Assembly: GCF_963675165.1 (NCBI RefSeq)
Contig: NC_087389.1
Location: 2,266,001 to 2,330,000, forward strand
Origin: Halichondria panicea
Taxonomy: Eukaryota; Porifera; Demospongiae; Suberitida; Halichondriidae
DNA: 64,000 bases
Direction of reading: 5' to 3'
Under the pieces are notes generated by a model. The model saw only the letters and a program-made list of their open reading frames with translations. It ran no database searches and had not been told where the DNA came from. Position 1 is the first letter of the stretch. Every line of letters begins with the position of its first letter. Position numbers and translations under genes: made by a program. Below are positions 13,301-28,300 of this stretch, piece after piece.

Positions 13301-16300
13301 GGCTATGCTGGTAGAACTGAGCTACCAGACAACCTCAAAGCTCTCTTTAGACCATTCGCTATGATGGTGCCCGATTATGGTGAGTTCTATCTTCCAGCAG
13401 TGCACATTAATTTTTGCTATAACTATGAGTAGAAAATGTTTCCGTTTTATGAGGAAAATGATAAAACTTTCACTGTAGCTCTGATTGCTGAGGTGATCCT
13501 CTACTCAGAGGGTTTTGAATCCAGTAAAAACCTGGCTAGGAAGATGACTCAAATGTACAAGCTATGCAGTGAACAATTGTCACAACAAGACCACTACGAT
13601 TTTGGAATGAGAGCTGTCAAATCTGTAAGTATTGTTGCATCTCGAGAAGTCTAGCTGGCTAGCCTGTAGTCCTAATTAAGCCACTCGTACTCAATTTAAC
13701 TAACATGATTATGTTGTAACGTGTTCGAACAGGTGTTGGTGATGGCTGGCCAGCTTAAGAGAGAAAACCCCAATATTCAGGAAGACATTGTACTCATCAG
13801 AGCTCTAAGAGACAGCAACCTGCCTAAGTTTCTGGCAGATGATGCCATTCTCTTCAAGGTACATAGTGAAACGTTTGCCTTAGGCCCTAAATGCTATGTA
13901 CGTATAGTGACAGTGTTCATATGTACAGTGTGTATTATTCACAAATAAGTACCTACTGTGCAAGCTCATGCATATAATATATACACAGTCATCGACATGT
14001 ATGTTTCTCTGAACACAGGGTATTCTATCAGATCTGTTTCCGGGAGTCACACTGCCCGAGCATGACTACGGTGTTCTTCAGTCTTCCATCGAGATGGCTA
14101 TCGTTGACAAAGGACTGCAGCTAGTACCACCACAGGTACATACGTACATATGCCGTATTACGGAAAACCTTTGCGAATGAGCCAAATCAGCAGAAAAAAC
14201 GTTACCCTTTGCGATCTAGCTATTGCGTTCTGGCAAGGATAGTGTGTATTTATCAACTGGTGTACTAATTTAAGTTTTGCTATTATTTTAATTGATCAAG
14301 CCTCGCAAAGTTCGCGTAATACGGACCTTTGAGTGATCAACTATAATAAATTTGGATGATTATGATTATAATTATAGTAAGATCAATCACATGACATGTA
14401 CTCGCCTATACTAACCCGATGCACATACACACTGTAGTACATACTTATAGTCTGTCAGTGTGTTTATTTGTCTCTCTGCAATGTCCTACGTATAAAGTCT
14501 GCTCACCTAGCTGCCAAAACGGTGCGTTTACAGCATGGATAGTTATCAGGGCAGATTTTGCTAGCATCGTTGTCGAAAACAGTAAACAACAGCTAAGAAG
14601 CTCTCTTGTATGTTAACTGTACATCAATAATGTGCAGCCTAGATAGACTCTGTGCATGCGTACTACAGAGCATGCATGGCTGCATGTATTCATGCAAACT
14701 TACGATGACTCAGCATTGCATGACCTAAAACTGTAGTATGCTGTTCCTAAAGCCTTGCAGGCTTGCTCTAGCTGTAGGTGAGGTTCCTAAAATAATTACA
14801 CGTGTTACACGTATATTACACACACTTACTGTAGTATTGGCTGCTATAAGCTTCATCACTCATGTGGCACCCCAGCAATTGAAGCGAGCAGATTTTCTCT
14901 ATTGAGAAATGAAAAGTTCTGTGAAACAGCAAAAACACTCTCACAACTGCAAAAAATGCGATACATCTCACCAGGCTTGAAACAAATTAAAAAATTACAC
15001 TACTTCACATTTACATGCAACCACGCCGAGGGTTTATCACTTTTATCATACATGTACATGTAAAAATAATTCACTGCATGTAAACTGACCCTGAGTGCCA
15101 ATAACTTGTGGATTGTCAAATAGAATACGTCGTACAGTATACATGTACATGTATCTACACAGTACATGTACATCACTGATATGCGCACCAAGGCTGGCGT
15201 ATTTGTTCTTGATAAAAATAGCGAACCCCTATGTACAGGTGAAGAAGGTGATCCAATTGTACGAGACAATGTTGGTACGTCATGGGCTCATGTGTGTGGG
15301 ACCCACTGGCGGAGGGAAGACCACCATCTACGAGGTGCTTAAAGATGCTCTCGTCTATCTCCATAAGGAGGGACACAAGCACTACTTTTACCAACCAGTA
15401 CACACCTACGTCCTCAATCCTAAGGTACATAGGAGCTGTGTAGTACACATTGTAGCTACAAGTAAATTATAGTGAGCAAACATTAACCTGTGCATTTATC
15501 TGACAAGAATGATACATGTAGTCTCTGAAAGCTATTACTAAGCTATGTACAATCAGGATGAGACAAAACGAATATAGCCAATCATAACTATACTATGCAG
15601 GCTATCAGTATGGGAGAGCTGTATGGAGAGGTGAACAAGTTGACCCTGGAGTGGAAGGATGGACTCATGGCTACAATAGTGCGACATTGTGTGCGGGACA
15701 CCACAGATGACCACAAATGGATTGTGTGTGATGGACCAGTGGATGCACTCTGGATTGAGAACATGAACACTGTGTTGGATGACAATAAAATGCTGTGTCT
15801 TGCCAACTCTGAAAGAATCAAGTTGACTTCGTCAATGCACATGATGTTTGAAGTTCAGGACTTGGCAGTAGCCTCACCAGCCACCGTTAGCAGGTACATG
15901 TACATACATGTAACAATGCTATACCGTAGAAACTGGATTATTAGAGCATGCGCTAGCTCATGGGGTAATACAATGCTCTTGTGCTTATATTCGAGAATGC
16001 ACCTATAATGCAGTCATTTTCGAGCCCCACCCAGTAACCGGATATCTCTGTAATGAGAGCTGACTCGTAAGTTAGCTAGAAAGTGTGCAACAAGGCAACC
16101 CTAACTGAATCTACAAACTATTATGTTACAGTTTCATTAATTTTTACGGTTTAATTACAGCATTTAAATTCATATCAGGGGCTCGTATCAGGGCCGCATC
16201 CAGGATTTTGGGTCAGGGGGGCCAAATTGGGCCAATGAAAAATGTAGGGAATACAAGGGGGCAAAGCCCCCCTCGGTGAATGCATGCACTGAAAGTGCTA

Positions 16301-19300
16301 GCCTCGATCCTAGGCCGCACTATCATCAGGGAAATGGGCCTGGTATCGACTGCTTGCGCATGCGCTAACCATCCGCCGGTATTTGGCGGCTACAGATAAC
16401 AAACTTTATGATCAGTAAAACAATGATGTCACAACGAACGGAAGTGGATTGAAGGAAGTGAAGGTTTCTAGCCCATTTGATAGCCTTCTGATAGCTTAGC
16501 TTGCATAACTCACAGCCTGCAACATGCAGTGTGGATAACAATAGTCTGAACGGAGTGAAAGCTGACAAGAGCCCGTATGGATAGGCCACGCCCATCTAAT
16601 ACTTAGTGAAAGTCTACAATCAGAAAGAAAATAGCTGTGCAACAAACCTACAGCTCTGTCTCTAGCTGCTAGTATTTAATAGCTCTGTGTATCTTCATGA
16701 ATTTGTATTCTTTGTCTGTCAGATAACATTTCAGGACATTTTACAGAAAAAATATCGCGCATATACATGTAGGTCCGCACTGTACAAACTAGCTAGGTCA
16801 TAGATAAATGAAATTAGCTGAATCATATCCTGTTGGAAAAGTAGTCGGAAAAGCGCTTCAATTCGAGTACTGCAGTTGAGCATGCGCTTAAAATAAAGAT
16901 ACGCTTATAGTTGAGTATTAAAGCGCTAATAATCCAGTTTCTACAGCAGCACAATTTGAGCATAACCACGTGACTGTGGTAACACTCTGAGTGAGTTATG
17001 TACATACAGATGTACATGCATATATAGACATGGATATTAGCGTGCTCTGCTCTATAGATGTGGTATGGTGTATGTTGACCCTGGTGAGCTTCGATGGAAG
17101 CCCTATGTCTTAACGTGGTTGCAAAACAAGTTTAAGGCAAAGATCTCCGATGAAACAAAGGTAAATACACCACTGTATATAGGGCAATGCTTTAAAATTA
17201 TTTGTTCTTTTAGAACTACATTATAGAGTTGTTTGATACCTTTTTGGATAAAGGGCTCAAGTTCATCCGAAAGGAAGCTACAGAGTGCATGAAAACAGTG
17301 AGTTTAGGATCCTGTAATGTGTTTTAGGACATTTTTTATGTTTGACCTTGGAGATATTGAGACTCCACGAATTTTTACAGCATCATTAAATTTTCGTGGC
17401 AAAAAAATTAATGCCTCTTTTTACCCAGTTAAATGTACACATGTACATTATAAAATTAATGTTATATGCCTGTGTGTGTGTATAGGTTGAGATGAGTCGA
17501 GTGATGACCCTCTGCTCTCTCCTCTCTTCGCTGTTGTGCGGTGTGGGGGACAAGCCTACTGTGGACTTCACCATGGACCCAGCCAAACTGCATCCCTTCA
17601 TCTGCACCACATTTGTGTTTGCCTATGTGTGGAGTGTAGGTGGCAACCTGATGGAAAAATCTATGGACACCTTTGACACATTTGCCAGAGATCTCTTTAG
17701 TGAGACCCAAGATGTCAAGGTATGATTTACACAACACTTATTATTACATGTACAGTATAACACGCAATTTTCTAAAATCACCGTAATAATAGATTCCTGG
17801 TGGTTCTGATCTATATGGCTACTACGTGGACTTTGTCAACAAGAAACTGGAAAGCTGGGAAAATATCATTCCAGAATTCCGATACAATTTGGAGGTGTGT
17901 ATCTATAGTGTCCACTCACACACTACAGTGTTTTTATATGCTCAATTTACAGACACCTTTCTTTGACATCCTGGTTCCCACCATTGACACTGTGAGGTTT
18001 GGTTTCTTACTTGAGAAACTCCTTGATGTAAACCATTCTGTTCTCTTTACTGGCACCACTGGAGTGGGAAAGGTATGTACATAGTTATAGTGTACATGTA
18101 TATACCACACACTGTCATTACATGTACATACGATTGATGATTATGGTTTTGTGTGCAGTCTGTAGTGGCAAAGGGCATGCTGAACCAGTTGCAAGAGAAG
18201 AGTAACGTGGTCAATGTCAATGTTAACTTCTCTGCTCAAACCAGCAGCATACAGACACAAGAGCTGATTGAGTCTAAGCTGGAGAAAAAGAGAAAGACTA
18301 TTTTAGGTACCTCATACGCTACAATGATAATACTACAGTGTATGCTTAATATTAGCAATAATTATAATTATGTCAGTCATTAATTTTGTGCAATGAGTAC
18401 AGCAGAAAATGAAGGCCACAGTATTACAAACAGTTGTCATAGTAATCACAACACAAGCAGAAATTAATGATAATTCATTCACCCGATACTAAGAGAGGCA
18501 ATCATTTAATTACATTGTGTGTCTATCCATGTACGTACATGTAGGTGCTCCTCCTGGAAAACGTATTGTTATCTTTGTTGATGATCTGAATATGCCCAAG
18601 CTGGACACATATGGCTCACAGCCTCCCGTTGAACTGTTGAGACAGTATCAGGACTTCAGAGGCTTCTACGACAGGGAGAAGCTGTTTTGGAAAGATATAA
18701 AAGATGTTACAATTAGTGCGGCATGTGCCCCTCCTGGTGGTGGGCGTAACCCAATTACGCCTCGGATGATTAGACATTTCGCCATGTTTAGTCTTCCCCC
18801 ACCTTCAGATATTAGCCTCCGGGGAATATTCAAGGTGAGATTCATTCGATTCATTTTATGGTTGCTTATACTGTGTTTCTGTGTAAGGCCATCACCAAAG
18901 GATTCTTTTCTGACTTCCCTGATCCTGTCAAAGCAGCAGCAGAGTCAATTGTGAATGCTAGGTAAATACTACATACATTTGGTTAATTTAAAACAATAAT
19001 TTTTATTGAACGTACTCTGTATTATTCCGCAGTGTTGAGATCTATGGTCGAATGAGTACAGACTTACTGCCCACACCAGCAAAATCCCACTACCTCTTCA
19101 ATCTCAGAGATTTGTCGAAGTGCATTCAAGGTATTGGTTGCTGTCTACGCAAAAATGAGTTCATTTTACCTTTAATGTGCAGGTGTTCTCCAAGCGGATC
19201 CTGGTGTGATTCGTGAGCATAATCAGGTGTTTAGGCTCTACTGCCATGAGTGTCAGAGGGTGTTCCATGACCGTCTTATTAACAAAACTGACAAAAGATA

Positions 19301-22300
19301 CTTTTATGGAATCCTCTCTGAAATGTCATCAAAGCACTTTTCAAAAGTAAGAGGTTTCTTTGTGCTCATTGTGTTGGGCAGGGTTTATTTCAGGAATTTG
19401 CCCAAGTGGGTGAAAATGTGGTTTCCAGGTGGTGATTTATATGCTAGCACCAAATTTACTTGCTCTAAGCGGGTAGAAAATCACCTGCTAACCAGCACTG
19501 AAATAAACCCTGTTGGGTATTGCATATCCTAATTTCATAAGTGGTAATCAATAGGATGTGAGTGCTGAGAAGTTTGAGGAATCCCCGATCATCTTTGGTG
19601 ACTTTATAAAGGTGGGAGCATCACAGTCAGATAGGATTTACGAAGAGTTGGTCAATATGAAGAAAGTCCCACTGGTCCTCTCAGAAGTAAGTAACCCATC
19701 TGAGGTGGAAAAGTTGTGATAATTTTGTCCATAGTATCTGGATGATTTCAACATGAGCTCTTCAAAAGAAATGAAGCTGGTATTTTTCTTGGATGCTATT
19801 GAGCACGTTTCAAGGCAAGTACCTGCATGATGTATATCCACGAACTATTTATACCCATTTTTTAACTACAGGATCGCCCGTATGGTACGCCAGCCTCGTG
19901 GTAATGCTCTACTGGTGGGGGTAGGTGGCACAGGCAAGCAGAGTCTGACCAGACTGGCTGCTCACATTTGCTCGTACAAGTGCTTCCAGATTGAACTCAC
20001 TAGAGGCTACAATTATGACACCTTCCATGAGGACCTCAAGAAAATCTACCAGATGACAGGAGTAGAAGAACAAGACACTGTTTTCCTTTTCACAGACACT
20101 CAGGTACAACACACCAAACCACAAATGTTGTCTTGCTAAGAAACTGGAATTAGCTCATGCTCTGCATGTATAATTCACCCTATACACATGTACACTCATC
20201 ACCTGAACTTTACTGCATGGCTATCGCTTGTACTTAAAGAGCCCAATTTTAATCATTGCAGATCGTGGTTGAGGAATTTTTAGAGGACATCAACAACATG
20301 TTGAACTCTGGAGAAGTGCCCAACTTGTTTGCTGCTGATGAGTATGAAAGGATTATTACAGCTGTGAGACCCAGTGCCAAGGAACAAGGCATTCCTGAAG
20401 GAGACAGGTGAGTATAGTCCCTGCGAAGTGCTTAACAATCTCAGGACCGTAGTCAAACTAGAAGCTTGGCTAACTTTCCTATTGTTCAAGTTGTTACTAA
20501 ATTTTGCTCTTTCTCTTCCATAATTATAGGGATGCAATATTCAACCATTTCATTGGTCGTGTTCAGGAGAGACTCCACATTGTTGTGTGCATGAGTCCCG
20601 TTGGTGATGCCTTCAGATCACGCTGCCGTATGTTTCCATCCCTCGTTAACTGCTGTACCATCGACTGGTTCACTGAATGGCCGAGGTGCGTGAGCATAAT
20701 TATATGTACCATGTACACATGTGTACATGTGTACAAATGAAATTACATCCATGTACAAGTACAACCGTGTATAATTGTTGTGATTTTCCAACAGACAAGC
20801 TTTGCTGTCAGTAGCTGAGACGTTCTTTGAGAATGTAGACTTGGGAGATGATGAGATCAAGGTATACTTGCTGATATTCCAGTATATATGCTATTTCAGC
20901 TGTGTCTGCTTGCTTAGAGTGCCATCGCCAAAATGTGTGTGGAAATTCACACAAGTGTCACAGAGATGTCTGAGGTGTTTTATGCTGAGCTGAGGAGGCG
21001 TTTCTACACCACCCCCACCAGCTACCTAGAGCTCATCACCCTCTACTTATCCATGCTGCAGACAAAAAAAAGGTACTAACCGCATATTTAACTATATTTA
21101 ACTGTTTAAACATACTTTCACTTTGGTGCTTCCCGACTACAGGCAATTAGTTTTGGCAAGAGATCGTATTGCGACTGGTCTAAAGAAACTGTTAGAGACA
21201 AACGAACTTGTTATCAATATGGAGGCACGTAGTACATAATAATTAAGTGTATGATAATAATGGTTTTGGTATCGGGTGAACATGATTATAGTAATGCATC
21301 ACATAATTATGCCTATATACCCATACAGGTTGAGCTGACTGCTCTTGCCCCTGTGCTGGAGAAGAAGTCAGTGGAGACTGAGGAGCTTATGCAGAGGCTA
21401 GCAGTAGATCAGGAGGAGGCCTCTAAAGTGAGAACAGTAGTGGTGAAGGAAGAGGCAGTGGCCAACAAAAAAGCTGATGAAACCAGGGCAATCGCTAAGG
21501 ATGCTCAGAACGACCTGGATCAAGCACTGCCCGCACTCAGTGCTGCAAACAAGGTGTGATCACACATATTTTCCATTTTAAAGCATAGTGTCTCGGCCAT
21601 CACGCTTAGAATGGTACAAGTATTCATTGATATTGCATTGACAATTTTATATCTCCTATTAATATTACAATACCAGTATTTTAAATACCCTCATAGTCCA
21701 ACAATACTTTATACTGTACGCATACAAACGTATACAATGTAATTTTTCACCGTAAGATTCCTAGATTCACTTAATTCATTCCCGAAGTGTCTAATTAACA
21801 CCTCTCTTTGGTAGGCTCTGGATGCCTTGGACAAAAGTGATATATCTGAGATCCGTGTGTTTAGCAAGCCACCAGAGCTGGTAGCCACTGTGTTGGAGTC
21901 CATTTGTATATTGTTCAATGCACGACCAGACTGGGCCAGTGCCAAGACTCTCCTCGGAGATACTGCCATCCTCAAGAAAATGGTTGAATTTGATAAGGTA
22001 CATGTATACACAACGTTCTTGGCTTTGAAAAATTACCTACATGTAACACAATAATTATTGTAATTAAAAGTCATGTAAATAATTATTATTGATTAGAATT
22101 ACTACTCATTGTGCACTTGTTTTTGGTCAGGCATTGACTGTATATTTGGCACTTAACGTGTCTTGCAGGATAACATTTCTGATTCTACTCTGAAGAAGCT
22201 CAAGAAGTATGTTGACAATCCAAAGTTTCAGCCTGAGATAGTCGAGAAGACATCCAAAGCGTGCAAGTCCATGTGCCTGTGGGTGCGTGCTTTGGATTTG

Positions 22301-25300
22301 TATGCCAAGGTGGTCAAAACGGTTGAACCAAAGAGAGAAAGGTGATTGATTTGTTTTTAGGTTAATGCCATCATGTTTGTCTTCATCTCTACAGACTGAA
22401 ATCAGCTCAGGAAGAACTGGATGTGGTGATGGCACAACTTAAGGAGAAACAGGACAAGCTTTCAACCATCGAAGCAAAAGTATAACATGCATGTACCGGT
22501 ATACCCAAAACTTTATGTTGTGCACTGTTTGATGAACCACAGATCAAGGACTTACAAGCAAGCTATGAGCGCAGTGTGAGTGAGAAGCAAGAGCTAGCTG
22601 AGAACATGGAGAAAACCCAAGCACGGCTACAGAGGGCAGCCAAGCTTACCACGGGACTGGCTGATGAGCAAGTCAGATGGGCTGATTCAGTCAAGGTACA
22701 CTACTGTAAGTTTGGTTTGCTGTTGCTTAATAACTGGTTTAATAGAAATTTGAGGATGAGATCAACAACGTTGCTGGGAATGTGTTCATTGCTGCTGCTT
22801 GTGTAGCCTACTATGGTGCATTCACAAGCTTGTACAGAGAAAAGGTTGGTTCTTTTCATCGCAAACATTCCATAATTATAGCTAAATTATTCATGATCAC
22901 ATGCACTCAGCTGCTTAACCAGTGGATCAAACATTGCAAGGAGTTTGGTATCCCAGTCTCAGACGACTTCAGTGTTATCAACATACTGGCTACTCCATTT
23001 GAGATCAGACAGTGGAACACTCACGGACTGCCTAGAGACACTGTTTCTACTGAGAATGCGGTCCTGGTAACCAGGGGAAGGAGATGGCCTCTCATGATCG
23101 ACCCACAGGAACAGGTGGGAATGGGAAAAGGGGCCAGTACACTTTTTGTTTTTAACTGATCTGTAAATACTGTCCGGACATGTCTGTACGTTTGTACAGT
23201 ATTTGTACGCAAATAGGTCTTAACATTTCTCTGTACATTTCCTTTTAGGCAAATCGCTGGGTTCGTAACATGGAGAGCCAGAATGGTCTAAAGATAATCA
23301 AGCTTACAGATGCCAACTACCTGAGAACCCTGGAAAATGCCATCAGAATTGGAATGCCAGTTCTTTTGGAGGAGGTATAATTATAATTTTAAAGCGGAAG
23401 ATTTTGTGCTGGAATTGTTTGGTCACAGGGCTCTATAAGCTTTAATAATAGTGATAGACAATGTACATGAATATACGTAATTTATCATTCAGGTAGAAGA
23501 GCAGTTGGACCCATCTCTTGAGCCTATTCTGCTGAAACAGACCTTTATGCAAGGTGGTAGACTGCTGATTCGACTTGGAGACAGTGACATCGACTACGAC
23601 AAAAATTTCAGGTACGTAACATTTTCGTAGATTTGTGTGTGAATTAAAGCATACTAATTCCCGTAGGTTCTACATGACGTCAAAGCTGTCTAACCCTCAC
23701 TACCTACCAGAAGTGTGCATTAAAGTTACCATTATCAACTTCACTGTCACCAAATCGGGTCTAGAAGATCAGTTACTAAGGTAGAGTATACATGTGTAGC
23801 TAAAAATCAATCTTGGATATCAATATGTACTGTGCACAGTGATGTTGTGCGATTGGAGCGACCTGATCTAGAGGAACAAAGAAATGAGTTGATCACAAAT
23901 ATCAACGTTGCCAAAAATGAACTGAAGGTAAACGTCTGTACATATACATTTGTACACTGTTACCTTTCCTGTTCCTTCAGAGCATTGAAGACCAAATCTT
24001 GAAACTCCTGTTTGAGTCAACTGGAAACATTCTAGATGACGAGAAGCTTATTCAAACTCTGGATGCTTCAAAGGTAACAGCTATGAATGATGTTGAAATA
24101 ATAACGTGATTACAGAATACAAATGTACATACTATTTTATACTCTAAAGATCACCTCTGGTCAAATCTCCAAGCGTCTAGCCGAGGCTGAGCTAACAGAA
24201 GAGGAGATATCTACTGCTCGTGAGAAGTATCGTACAGTGGCTACCAGAGGCTCTGTGATGTACTTTGTTGTGGCCACGTTGGCTGAGGTGGACCCTATGT
24301 ACCAATACTCACTCAAGTACTTCAACCAGCTGTTCAACACCTGTATTGAGCTGAGTGAGAAGGCGTCTGATCTACAAGTGCGGCTAAATATCCTGCTCAA
24401 GAACACTACCAGTACGGTCTACACTAATGTGGCCAGGTACACAAAAGAGTGTTGTAGATATTCACTGTTTTGACTGCCCATAACTTGAATATCCGTATTC
24501 TTTATGCGCTGCTATTAGGAAGGTATGTAATAGTGAGGCTTTGGGACACTATTACACTGTAGCCCATGATCTAACTGACCAACTAGAGCTAACTAGCAAC
24601 ATTAATAGTACCGAATGCTAGATCCCACTTTTCATTGGCTAACTACATGTACATTTAGCACCATAATCATTATGCCTTGGTGCCTATGCGCAAGCGAGGT
24701 ATACGGTAGTGTGTTTGTGTGTGTGTGTGTCTGTGTACATGTAGACTGCTACAAGGATCAATGAAGTGCAAGTCTATAGGCTTTTAGATCATGTTTGCCA
24801 TTAATACTGCAATCTGATTGGCTAAAGGAAGTGTTTTATCCAACTTAGAAAATCATGTACTTACTCAGAAAATCATGTACTTTACTTAGAAAATCATGTA
24901 GCAAAGATTTGATTGGCTAGATACTCATGGTTGCTATGATCTAAAATGCTTAGACACTGTTTAGGAAGTTTCCACATGATTTAGAAGCCCTCAGGGCTAG
25001 TAGAACCCGAACGTAAGTATTATTTAGTCATGTTTTCTTTGATTTTAATTCATGGATTTGCAAAATAATACTGGCCTACTTGGAATGCCATTGCAGCCTT
25101 TTGAAAAGAGTGCGTAGCAAAATTTGTCCATAGAGCATTGCTACTCTACTTATAGGTAGCTGCAAAAATGAGAAGAGAGCTGCAAAGCTGTACTTAGTAG
25201 CCATTTGTGAACTTGACTTCTTGCAACGTGCCCTTATTCCTGTGGATGTATGCGCATGCGCGCTTATCCCTACATGTGAGAGAATCCATTTTAAACCAGA

Positions 25301-28300
25301 TCCTGGCAGAATACTTCTTTTTCTTGTAAGCCACAAAACACTACAATGATACCATAAATTATACAATAGAACAATAGTAGATGCATACATGTACATGCAC
25401 AAGTATTTTCTTCTCAGTTATAGATAGATAATTATTCTTTTCTTTTTATCCGAGGCCCGCGTGGGTGGCCACGGGCATAGTAGTCTGTTGGTTTGTGTGT
25501 GACATGTGAGTCTACTTACCTGGATGCCATAGCACTGCGTTTACAGCATGGATAGCCTCCACACAACAAGTTGTTGTGGCAGATTTCGATATTAAAGCTT
25601 TGTTGTTGTATAAAAGTGAGCAAAAGCTAAGAAGCTTGAACTTGCATGTTGGCTATCTCTACATGCGACCTTTATTCGAGGTAGAGCTACACATTTGCAG
25701 CTGAAGTGATCCTTTACCGGTCTCTATTAAAAGTCTTATTATTGTGTAACTGAACACTCCTCTAGTTCTATTTATCATGTCAACAGCCGAGGGTTTGTAC
25801 TTCAGTGCTCTAGTTTTAGATACTACTTTACTTTTGTGTTTCAATTCTCTCTTACTAGCACAAACACGAGTACAGTGCATGAAGGCTGTTGAAGTTTCTT
25901 CAGAATGTTTCGTAGCATCATCTGTTTGCACAAACGTTCTATTCGTTACCCTTTCACTAAAGCGCTAGCTTCTTTTTATAGCTACATGTACAAGAATCAG
26001 AAAAGAGCTAGCTACAAACAGAATCATGCAGCTGTGACCTCATTGCAGATCCACCCCCTTTTTGTTATCATTGGTAGGAAGTACTTCTACATTGTAGATC
26101 TACATGACTTGTACATGTACATGCTTCTATCCGTATCCTTGAAGGTCATTCATCAAACTATCAGATATAGACTTCTGTCTTCATTAATTGCAAACAATAA
26201 TTTTATTACCTCTTCTTATAACATTCTGAGTGAAGCAAACATACCGAGAAGCATTAGCACAGGGCAGCTTGCAACATTACATCATTAATTGTTTTGTATC
26301 CTCATCCAAGTAATCTTTAGTTACCGCTCATAATTCCCCGCTAAACACCCAAGTGGCATCTGATTGGTAATAAAGTAACAGCATAATTTACTTTTATAGA
26401 CGTATTGAACTTCTATTCTTTCTCTGGTGTGTAGAGGTCTCTTTGAAAAGCACAAGTTGGTTTTCTCCTTCATGCTCTGTGCTGACATAATGAGGCAAAA
26501 TGGTGACATCACAAATGCTGAATGGAACTTTTTCTTACGGGGTTCAGCAGCAGTTGATAAGGTACATACGTGTGTATAAAATCACTCAACTTGCTATGTA
26601 AGTGGACGTGCTGATAACACCTGCAGGAACGTCCAGAGACACCGGACATCCCATGGCTTACTCAGCAGATATGGGACACATGCTGTGACATGGAAGACGA
26701 GCTGCCTTGCTTTAAGGGAATCTTAAAAGACATTGTTTGTACACCAGTTGGCTGCAAAATTGGAAGAATTGAGGTAAGTGCCTCATGGTCAATTATGCCT
26801 GGGTACGCATGTAAAAGCAGGGTTTGACGATAACTGTGGTAAAAGTAATAATTATTTCCTATAGGCTTCTAGTCTAGTTTTCTTGCCAAAGTTTTCTGAT
26901 CAAGCAATGAATAAATTAGTGTTGTTATTATTAGCTTTCTGCCAACCCTCCTGACTGGGATGGGTACTCTACGCCAAATCCTCCATCTCCCCAACCCCCC
27001 CACGAAGAAGAAGAGACCCCTCCAATTACAGGCCATTGGAACGAAAGGCTCACCAGTTTCCAGAAACTCGTTATGGTCAAGTGTTTTAAGGAAGAGAAGG
27101 TAACCATGCTTACAGTTGCTTACATGTATCTCTAATTTTACTGCTGAAATGTAACAAATCTAATAACTTTCTGGTTTCCCCACAGGTTCTATTTGCTGTT
27201 TTTGATTTTGTGTCGGACAACCTTGGACCACAATTTGTGGAAAGTCCTCCTGTTAAATTGTCGACTTTATATGAGGACACCTCAAACACCACACCCCTTG
27301 TGTTTGTTCTTTCATCTGGCTCTGACCCAATGAGTGCCTTCCTGAGGTTTGCCAAGGAGATGAACTACATGGAGAAGTATGTTGGCGTTTTTACTTAGTC
27401 AGTTTTGAGAGTATGCACAAAACACTTTCACTCTACGTATCACTTATATGCCCTTTTCTCTATTGCTCTCCTAGGATCCACGCCATCTCCCTTGGACAAG
27501 GCCAAGGGCCTGTGGCTGAGAAAATGGTTGCTAATGCCACTAAAAGCGGGGATTGGATCTTCCTACAGAACTGTCACTTGGCAGCCTCTTGGATGTTGCG
27601 TATGGAGGCCATGGTCAAGGGTTTCCTAGCTGCTGACGCTATCATTCATGAGGACTTCAGGCTTTATCTCAGCTCCATGCCTGACAAGTGCTTCCCTGTC
27701 TCGGTGCTGCAGAACTCAGTAAAAGTCACAAACGAGCCTCCCAAAGGTTTGTGATATACATGTACATGTAGCTAATAGTCCATAAAATGTACGCCGGCTT
27801 GACTCGCAGGTCTACGTACCAATGTAAGGAGAGCATATGCAGACTTCCAATCATCATTTATCGAAGATCATAGTGAGTCCACATGTTTCATCCAATGTCA
27901 TTATAATAATTATGTTGTATACATTAATTTTACTCTTTTTACTAATATTAGTCCTTGGAACAACGTGGCGGCAGCTTGTGTTTGGCTTGTGCTTCTTCCA
28001 TGCTATTATCCAGGAGAGGAAGAAGTTTGGACCACTAGGCTGGAACATCAAAGTATGCTAGACGTACTCCATTCTTTTTCTCACTGTGATTATTCCTCAA
28101 TCTAGTACGAGTTCAATGATTCTGATCGAGAGTGTGCACTGGACAACTTGAGAATTTTCCTGGAAGACGGACATATACCCTGGGATGCACTGGCTTTCAT
28201 TACAGGAGAGGTATACATCTTGTGTCAGCAGTAAATGTTTGAACTGCAGATAATTTAGATCACATATGGAGGACGTGTGACTGACTCCTGGGATCAACGC

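Noticed and set aside
25905-26288. 127-codon frame in DNAH6 intron 66
   Set aside because: Lies among repeats, has no family features and no splice support.
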